Positions 1-4,537 of a stretch of DNA of 5,576 nucleotides are shown in pieces. Where the stretch lies: the NCBI GenBank assembly GCA_003649715.1, contig QMSS01000098.1, positions 1-5,576 on the forward strand, given 5' to 3'. The notes beneath the pieces are model-generated. The model saw only the letters and a list, made by a program, of their open reading frames with translations. It was not told the DNA's origin and did not search any database. The translations under genes were made by a program, and so were the position numbers. The DNA is from Thermoplasmata archaeon (GTDB lineage: Archaea > Thermoplasmatota > E2 > DHVEG-1). Numbering within the stretch: the first letter of the stretch is position 1; every line of letters begins with the position of its first letter.

Positions 1-776
1 AATCAAACTACACAGTAGAAGATTTATTTAAAGTAAATGAAACTCCAGCTAATGTTACAAGTTATGAGAAGATTAATCCAACGTTATGGAAGGTTGAGAT
101 TAGTAATGCTACAAAACCGTTTATGTTGAGTTTTGCAGAGAGTTATGATCCACTATGGGAGGCTAGAGTTTACAAGGAAGGAAAGTTGGTTGAGAAGGTT
201 AAACCTGTTCCACTTTATGGCGTGATAAATGGTTTCTGGATTAATGAAACAGGGAATCTTACTGTAGAGATTAGATATACACCACAGGATTGGTTTGAGA
301 TAGGACTAATTGTATCTGGGTTGACATTTATTGGATGTATCGGCTACCTTGTCTATGATTGGAAGAAAAGATTTAGATGGAAAGAGTTTTTAGAACATCT
401 GCGTAATAGAGAACATAAGGGATACTATAAACCATGGTATATATCAAAAGAAATCAAGATTTTATTGAAACCACATATGCCATATATACTTGTAACAACT
501 TTGATCACATCTCACCTTATACTTCAATATAATCTTCTATTGATATCCATAGTATATATTATATTGATACCAATCTTTGTTACTCTAAAATTTGATGGAA
601 AAATCCCCATATACTATGCTATATTATTATTTATAATAACAGCAATACTACTGTTATATAAAATTAGTGAGCTGGCTAATCAGATAATCATATATGCCTC
701 TTGGTTACTAGTAGTAGGAGCAGTATGTCTATTGATAGAATATTCAAGAAAACATGTAAAAATAAAGAATAAATAA
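1..776 (+). CDS. C-terminal part of a large membrane glycosyltransferase-like protein (beta-sandwich, TM helix, four-helix tail); 5' end outside window
   Basis: The reading frame is open from base 3, so the ATG at 123 is internal; 257 residues are visible and the N-terminus lies upstream. Residues 1-98 look like an extracytoplasmic beta-sandwich, with the run YEKINPTLWKVEISNATKPF, then FAESYDPLWEARV and sequons NET, NVT, NAT and NLT. From memory, this type of domain caps the C-terminus of big archaeal GT-C/YfhO-like membrane proteins that handle lipid-linked sugars; that family link is inference. A TM helix follows (about 99-118, IGLIVSGLTFIGCIGYLVY), then a basic linker (KKRFRWK...) and four more hydrophobic helices (about 158-247). 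The tail closely matches the separate protein at 907-1356. Base use changes sharply between the linker and the tail (see findings). No terminator-like T-run follows, so co-transcription with the next gene is likely. The exact substrate cannot be told from this fragment. Confidence 0.8.
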   Translation, partial: SNYTVEDLFKVNETPANVTSYEKINPTLWKVEISNATKPFMLSFAESYDPLWEARVYKEGKLVEKVKPVPLYGVINGFWINETGNLTVEIRYTPQDWFEIGLIVSGLTFIGCIGYLVYDWKKRFRWKEFLEHLRNREHKGYYKPWYISKEIKILLKPHMPYILVTTLITSHLILQYNLLLISIVYIILIPIFVTLKFDGKIPIYYAILLFIITAILLLYKISELANQIIIYASWLLVVGAVCLLIEYSRKHVKIKNK

Positions 777-891
777 GAGAGAAAAAACCAGAACCTTCAG
801 GTAAAAACAACTAAAAAACCTTAAAAAACATCAATCCCCTCTCTTCTTCTTTGTCCAAAATAAGACGCTTTAGTCTATACCCAAAAAAACT
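456..891 (+). repeat. Tandem duplication, copy 1 (four-helix tail plus downstream spacer)
   Basis: The coding part runs from about 456 to 752 and matches 1027-1314 at protein level: about 57 of 90 residues are identical by hand alignment, with shared blocks such as LKFDG(K/R)IPI, YAILL, LANQ and WLLVVG. The spacer behind it carries AAAAAACCAGAACC (782), ACCTTAAA (818) and CAAAAAAACT (882). The same three motifs recur in the same order behind copy 2. Offsets between copies are 561-575 nt, with 562 in the coding part. Confidence 0.7.
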
Positions 892-892
892 T

Positions 893-896
893 GAGG
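893..896 (+). promoter_or_regulatory. Ribosome binding site for the gene at 907
   Basis: GAGG lies 10 nt before the ATG at 907 (TTGAGGAAAAAGAACTATG). It supports this start and suggests translation from an internal site on a message continuing from the upstream gene, since I see no convincing TATA box in 777-906. Confidence 0.6.
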
Positions 897-906
897 AAAA
901 AGAACT

Positions 907-1356
907 ATGAAAAGAAAAACTAGATATAGTCACTATCCCCCACGAAGCAGAGACATAGGAGAGAAAATATTGGATAAAATAAACAATTTTATATCTCAAT
1001 CTCACTATGATATCCATCTGAATTTCAAAATATTAGCCCCTTATATCCTAGTGACAGCCTCTATCTTAGTATCTCACTTGATATTCCACTCCAGTGATCT
1101 ACTAATACTTATATCTTATATTGTTTTGATACCCATATTTTCTATATTAAAATTTGACGGCCGTATACCAATTGGATACGCCATATTACTACTCATTACA
1201 GCAGCAGCTCTACTATCAACTGGAAACGAGAATCTAGCAAATCAAGTAGCAATCTATGCATATTGGCTGTTAGTAGTAGGCGTAGCATGCCTAACCATAG
1301 AATATATAAGAGAGGAGAGGAAGAAAAAAGATACCTCAAAATATTCAAGAGAATAA
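907..1356 (+). CDS. Small four-helix membrane protein, stand-alone paralogue of the preceding protein's tail
   Basis: This 149-residue protein has a basic, soluble N-terminus (MKRKTRYSHY..., residues 1-40) and four hydrophobic helices at about 43-60, 64-82, 87-104 and 110-133, then a charged cytoplasmic-looking end (REERKKKDTSKYSRE). Residues 45-135 align with the last 90 or so residues of the upstream membrane protein. The conserved loop LKFDGRIPIGYAILL and the last-helix motif LANQVAIYAYWLLVVG are the strongest shared features. I do not recognise a named family or an enzymatic motif. It may be a membrane partner or subunit that pairs with the fused version of the same domain; that is inference. 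The ATG is supported by GAGG at 893-896. MKRKTRY even resembles the basic stretch WKKRFRW that follows the TM helix in the upstream protein, as if the copy began just inside the membrane. Confidence 0.85.
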   Translation: MKRKTRYSHYPPRSRDIGEKILDKINNFISQSHYDIHLNFKILAPYILVTASILVSHLIFHSSDLLILISYIVLIPIFSILKFDGRIPIGYAILLLITAAALLSTGNENLANQVAIYAYWLLVVGVACLTIEYIREERKKKDTSKYSRE

Positions 1357-1452
1357 AAAAAACCAGCACCCACAATTTTTTTACCTTAAATCCATTATAA
1401 CAATTCCAACATTTCTTTTCAACTCCTTCTAACATCACCCCACAAAAAAACT
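1027..1452 (+). repeat. Tandem duplication, copy 2 (four-helix protein plus downstream spacer)
   Basis: This is the counterpart of 456-891. The coding part is 1027-1314. The spacer has AAAAAACCAGCACC (1357), ACCTTAAA (1383) and CAAAAAAACT (1443), collinear with copy 1. Unlike copy 1, this spacer contains a T7 run, and it ends just before the TATA box of the next gene, so the copies now differ in regulatory content. Confidence 0.65.
1376..1382 (+). terminator. Oligo-T terminator after the small membrane protein gene
   Basis: T7 lies 20 nt after the stop codon with no convincing hairpin before it, the usual form of an archaeal intrinsic terminator. The spacer after the preceding gene has no T-run longer than three, so the two plus-strand genes probably end together here. 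Confidence 0.5.
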
Positions 1453-1456
1453 AGGG

Positions 1457-1466
1457 TATATATTTA
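1457..1466 (+). promoter_or_regulatory. Archaeal TATA box for the GT-C-like gene (leaderless transcript)
   Basis: TATATATTTA is centred about 27 nt before the ATG at 1489. Archaeal initiation about 25 nt past the TATA centre would place the RNA start at or within a few bases of the start codon. No Shine-Dalgarno-like sequence precedes the ATG, which agrees with a leaderless mRNA. Confidence 0.65.
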
Positions 1467-1488
1467 ACAGAATAATGTATTATCAAAA

Positions 1489-2922
1489 ATGAATACCAAA
1501 ATGAAGATACCTAAAACAGTATATAGTATGAAGGAATGGTCTCTACTGATTCTAATAATACTTTTAGCTTGTTTTTTAACACATTATCCTCATCAAAATT
1601 ATCCCTATCTATTACATGTAGATGAATGGTTTCATGTAGCAGAAGCAAAACAAATCGTATCAGGATCACATATAGACTGGTATACAGGAGAAAAATTCTC
1701 ACTCGGCATGGAAAAAGCATGGCATCTCACTCTAGCCCTAATATATCTAGTTTTTAAATTAAGTATAAAACAATGGATTTATCTACCAACAATACTACAT
1801 ATAACATCCATATTAGCAGTATTCTATTTTGTATACAGACTATATGGCAAAATAGAAGCATTTATCTCCTCATTACTAATAGCTATCCTACCTAGCAATG
1901 TGACAATGGGTGGACCAGTCTTCCTTATACCCATCAATCTAAGTCTGATTTTTATTCCACTAGCATTACTATTTGCCTTTAAGTTAACAAATATCAAAAC
2001 AATCTATAACCATATACTACTATTCCTACTAACAACATTTCTCCTATATGCACATCCACCAACCGCATTTGTGCTTCTTCTAATACTAACAATCTACCTC
2101 CTACTTCAAATATTCTCAAAAGAAGAAAAATCTAAAACAATCCCCCTCCTCTCTATAATAATATCTTCCATCATCGTTTCCACACCCAATTATCTACCAT
2201 TTTTACATGAAAAAGGTATAAGCAACATAAAATTCAATTTCGATGTATACCTACATGGAATACCATTATTATATGGAATCCTACCAAGCCTTTTCTTCAT
2301 AACAGGAGCATATATTATAACCAAGAGCAAAGACAAAAAAAGCTGGTCTCTACTTCTAACCTCTTTAATACTAATACTAAACATACTATTTTTCACGAGA
2401 ACCGGTCTAACATATTTTCTCCCCTACCAGAGAACCTTCATACCACTTTTTTTGATAATGTCTATAATAGCAGGAAAAGGATATACAGAGCTAATTAACA
2501 TAAATAAACCAACCAGAAAAACCGGTTTAATACTACTAATATTTCTACTACTCATAACAACCTACACTGCTATAGACAGAAACACCCATGAAAACTATTA
2601 CCATATAATAGACGACAAAGACTACAAAAGCTTCCTATGGATAAAAAACAACACCCCAACGAATACAGTTATACTATTAGACCCCTGGAAAGCCAGAGCA
2701 TTACCACCAATCGCAGAGAGAAGAGTCTACACAGTAATACCCTTTGGACCAAACGAAGAACAACTTAAACTTGTTAAGAAAGCAAACAAATTTTTTACAG
2801 ACAATTGCAGCAACACAACATTTCTATTAGAAAACAATATAACAGTCATATATACAAACACAAGATGCATAAACCAAGATCTAATCAAAATAAAAGAAAA
2901 TATATATATTTTAAAAGAATAA
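1489..2922 (+). CDS. Polytopic GT-C-fold glycosyltransferase-like membrane protein
   Basis: This complete protein has 477 residues. After a short N-terminus there is a TM helix (about 16-31) and then an extracytoplasmic loop with HVDEWFHVAEA (43-53). Its paired acidic residues (D45, E46) sit where GT-C enzymes (PMT/ArnT/AglB type) keep their catalytic or metal-binding acids. About eight to ten hydrophobic segments follow to about residue 360. The rest (about 361-477) is a small soluble domain with YKSFLWIKNNTPTNTVILLD and RALPPIAERRVYT, a pattern typical of the C-terminal part of GT-C proteins. Such enzymes move sugars from polyprenyl-phosphate carriers to proteins or lipids on the outer face of the membrane. 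Two cysteines (C440, C460) could form a disulfide. Acceptor and sugar are unknown. The ATG at 1489 fits the leaderless promoter; M5 at 1501 is a less likely start. Codon use is strongly A/C-rich and G-poor, unlike the minus-strand genes. Confidence 0.8.
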   Translation: MNTKMKIPKTVYSMKEWSLLILIILLACFLTHYPHQNYPYLLHVDEWFHVAEAKQIVSGSHIDWYTGEKFSLGMEKAWHLTLALIYLVFKLSIKQWIYLPTILHITSILAVFYFVYRLYGKIEAFISSLLIAILPSNVTMGGPVFLIPINLSLIFIPLALLFAFKLTNIKTIYNHILLFLLTTFLLYAHPPTAFVLLLILTIYLLLQIFSKEEKSKTIPLLSIIISSIIVSTPNYLPFLHEKGISNIKFNFDVYLHGIPLLYGILPSLFFITGAYIITKSKDKKSWSLLLTSLILILNILFFTRTGLTYFLPYQRTFIPLFLIMSIIAGKGYTELININKPTRKTGLILLIFLLLITTYTAIDRNTHENYYHIIDDKDYKSFLWIKNNTPTNTVILLDPWKARALPPIAERRVYTVIPFGPNEEQLKLVKKANKFFTDNCSNTTFLLENNITVIYTNTRCINQDLIKIKENIYILKE

Positions 2923-2975
2923 CAAACACATATATTCCCAGCAGGAAACAATCGACATAACTATTCACATACAAA

Positions 2976-2989
2976 TTTTAAATTTTTTT
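2976..2989 (+). terminator. Oligo-T terminator after the GT-C-like gene
   Basis: T4, AAA and T7 (2983-2989) follow the stop by about 55-65 nt. No clear stem precedes them, so this is an archaeal-type T-tract terminator. It sits back to back with the T-tracts that serve the convergent serpin gene. Confidence 0.55.
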
Positions 2990-2993
2990 AGAT

Positions 2994-3026
2994 AAAAAAA
3001 AGAAAAAACAATGAAACAAAAAAAAA
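2994..3026 (-). terminator. Oligo-T terminator after the serpin gene (minus strand)
   Basis: Read on the minus strand, the sequence right after the serpin stop is T9 (3026-3018), then T6 (3008-3003) and T8 (3001-2994). Several successive T-runs are typical of strong archaeal termination. Confidence 0.6.
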
Positions 3027-3027
3027 T

Positions 3028-4302
3028 TTATTTTGGATTCATCATTTTCCCCATAAAAAGAACAACACCAGTATCCTTATGCTGAATCAGAAAAATAAAT
3101 GGATGATCAGCAGTAAACTTAATTATCTTAGGCATACCAGTCAGAGCCACATTACCTGCTGTTGCAGCCGCTGCCTCCGTACCACGCTCATCAACCTGAA
3201 CAAAACCCTTATGCACAACATCCTCGATATACAGACCACGCATCCCTGTCATACCTGAGAAATCCGCATTCATACTAGAAAACGGGTTTTCCATACCCAT
3301 GCCTATCAAACATTTTTTAAGACTAAAACTTTCTGTCTCAAACTCGAACCTTGGGATTCTCACCTGAACGTTTTTTTTCTGACTCATGGAATGCATCCAG
3401 TCTGAAAAATTCTCATAACTCAACCTACTCTCAAGCCTTGAAATATTTTTATCCCTTGGCAGCAGAATAATCATAGAAACCTTACCCGCCCTGTATGGAA
3501 GCTCCAGGATCTGCATCTCATCAGACTCACTATAATTCAAATCCACATGAGCTCCATCAAGATACATCATTGGAACACTCACAATATTTCCTGGGAAAAC
3601 CTCAAAATCAGCCTCCCTAGTCTTATCAGCATCAAAACAATACATCCAATCTCCCTTGAAATAAACCGCATTTGTAAGAACCATCTTGGTCAAAGGACCT
3701 ACATCACCACTGGACAACAAATCCCTGATCCTACCACCAGTATGATCACTCACCCACCTGTTGATCAACTGAACCGTTCTATCAGCATCACCGAAATCAA
3801 CATCAGCCGCCTTACCCATATAATACTTCTCAACAAAATCCAGATAACCATCTAAAAAAGGATAACCCCTCTGAACCCACAGAGCATTTGCAGTACTCAA
3901 AACATACCCCTGCATATTATGATTCAACAAATTATAGATCCTACCAAAAGAACAAAGCGATGTCTCATTGTTCTGCGGAAAACCCAATACATCCTGCATC
4001 TCCACTGCGGTCTCACCATAGGCACCCTCATAAGCCATAGCAAGAACAACAAAAACACTATACGGAGAAAAGAAAACATTACCACCAACAAAATCATCAT
4101 CAGAACAAAGCTGCCTATACAATCTAAAAGAAAAACTATTCATAGCATCAGAAAGCTGAGAAACACTTTCCTCCGTGGCATACGTATCAACAGCAAAAGG
4201 CACAGCCGACGTTGTCATCAACGGATAAAACAAAACACCGAGAACAACAACCACAACAACACACATCATACCTACAACCCAAACAACATCACGCCTACCC
4301 AT
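3028..4302 (-). CDS. Serpin-family protease inhibitor with N-terminal membrane anchor or signal peptide
   Basis: Starting at the ATG at 4302, the protein has 424 residues: MGRRD, a hydrophobic segment (about 6-28), then a full-length serpin fold. Serpin signatures appear in order: NVFFSPYSVFVVLAMAYEGA (75-94), NRWVSDHTGGRI (181-192), LTNAVYFKGDW (209-219), FVQVDERGTEAAAATAG (367-383) and DHPFIFLIQHKDTGVVLFMG (399-418). The hinge is the inhibitory type: E-R-G-T-E then four alanines (P17-P9). In register with alpha-1-antitrypsin the loop length is equal, giving P1-P1' as Thr388-Gly389, although neighbouring bonds are possible. Serpins trap serine or cysteine proteases covalently by loop insertion. 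The anchor implies action outside the membrane, perhaps against the cell's own secreted proteases or those of neighbours (inference). There are four ectodomain cysteines (66, 117, 222, 331) and no lipobox. An upstream in-frame TTG at 4323 would add seven residues but lacks a ribosome site. Confidence 0.95.
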   Translation of the reverse strand: MGRRDVVWVVGMMCVVVVVVLGVLFYPLMTTSAVPFAVDTYATEESVSQLSDAMNSFSFRLYRQLCSDDDFVGGNVFFSPYSVFVVLAMAYEGAYGETAVEMQDVLGFPQNNETSLCSFGRIYNLLNHNMQGYVLSTANALWVQRGYPFLDGYLDFVEKYYMGKAADVDFGDADRTVQLINRWVSDHTGGRIRDLLSSGDVGPLTKMVLTNAVYFKGDWMYCFDADKTREADFEVFPGNIVSVPMMYLDGAHVDLNYSESDEMQILELPYRAGKVSMIILLPRDKNISRLESRLSYENFSDWMHSMSQKKNVQVRIPRFEFETESFSLKKCLIGMGMENPFSSMNADFSGMTGMRGLYIEDVVHKGFVQVDERGTEAAAATAGNVALTGMPKIIKFTADHPFIFLIQHKDTGVVLFMGKMMNPK

Positions 4303-4307
4303 ACTCA

Positions 4308-4314
4308 CACCCTC
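4308..4314 (-). promoter_or_regulatory. Ribosome binding site deciding the serpin start
   Basis: On the minus strand GAGGGTG is followed by TGAGT and the ATG at 4302, with 8 nt between GAGG and ATG. This lies inside the extension that a TTG start at 4323 would translate, so it argues for the ATG. Confidence 0.7.
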
Positions 4315-4352
4315 ATCAAACAATCAATAATAAAAATAAGTATGCACTCCTC

Positions 4353-4360
4353 TATATAAA
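4353..4360 (-). promoter_or_regulatory. TATA box for the serpin gene
   Basis: The minus strand reads TTTATATA, a near-ideal archaeal TATA element. Initiation about 25 nt downstream falls near 4330, giving a leader of about 28 nt that contains the GAGGGTG ribosome site. The serpin therefore has its own promoter, separate from the propeller gene upstream of it. Confidence 0.7.
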
Positions 4361-4363
4361 CTG

Positions 4364-4382
4364 TTGGAAAACATTTGGAAAA
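4364..4382. promoter_or_regulatory. Two TTGGAAAA direct repeats abutting the serpin TATA box
   Basis: TTGGAAAA occurs at 4364-4371 and again at 4375-4382, exactly 11 bp apart, about one helical turn. The pair starts 3 bp upstream of the TATA box on the serpin side. The placement suits a regulator or TFB-assisting protein binding one face of the DNA. This is inference from spacing only; the region is A-rich. Confidence 0.3.
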
Positions 4383-4490
4383 AAACAAACAAACATCCCA
4401 AATCTTACAATTTTCCCAAAACATTCCCCATGAGACAAAAAAAAACTTCTCCTTCCAACCTCCCCATCTTATTTGATAAATACCATATTC

Positions 4491-4508
4491 ATACCCCATG
4501 GGGGGTAT
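4491..4508. repeat. Small inverted repeat around CCCCATGGGG
   Basis: ATACCCC (4491-4497) and GGGGTAT (4502-4508) form a 7-bp stem with a 4-nt loop, and the centre is the perfect palindrome CCCCATGGGG (4494-4503). It is the only G/C-rich patch in the 214-nt gap between the propeller and serpin genes. On the minus strand it follows the T-tract after the propeller gene, so it is not a classical hairpin-then-U terminator. It could be an operator or an RNA 3'-end structure. Its arms are followed or preceded by a repeated TATTCA (4486 and 4506). Confidence 0.45.
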
Positions 4509-4511
4509 TCA

Positions 4512-4529
4512 ATAATAAAAAAAATAAAA
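4512..4529 (-). terminator. Oligo-T terminator after the propeller-repeat gene
   Basis: The minus strand reads TTTTATTTTTTTTATTAT beginning about 8 nt after the stop codon at 4538, including a T8 run. This is an archaeal-type T-tract terminator and supports the stop as the genuine gene end. Confidence 0.5.
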
Positions 4530-4537
4530 TATGTTTT

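Noticed and set aside
777..906. tRNA or small RNA gene in the spacer
   Set aside because: No cloverleaf or stable stem seen; the collinear motifs shared with 1357-1456 explain it as duplicated spacer.
811..1017. Minus-strand reading frame of 68 codons across the spacer and the start of the small membrane gene
   Set aside because: It is serine- and phenylalanine-rich low-complexity translation of a pyrimidine/purine-rich stretch, overlaps a well-supported plus-strand gene, and has no promoter or ribosome site.
1196..1438. Minus-strand frame of 80 codons overlapping the end of the small membrane gene
   Set aside because: Leucine-rich shadow of a helix-coding region; the plus-strand frame has a paralogue and a ribosome site.
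4303..4323. Serpin N-terminus as a Tat signal (RR in MGRRDVV) or lipoprotein
   Set aside because: After RR comes D-V-V rather than the usual x-F-L-K, and the only cysteine in the hydrophobic segment lacks a lipobox. A plain anchor or Sec-type signal is the simpler reading.
3919..4359. Plus-strand frame of 146 codons opposite the serpin
   Set aside because: Its translation is Thr/Asn/His/Ile-rich from the A/C-rich complement of the serpin gene, with no recognisable fold. The serpin is certain.
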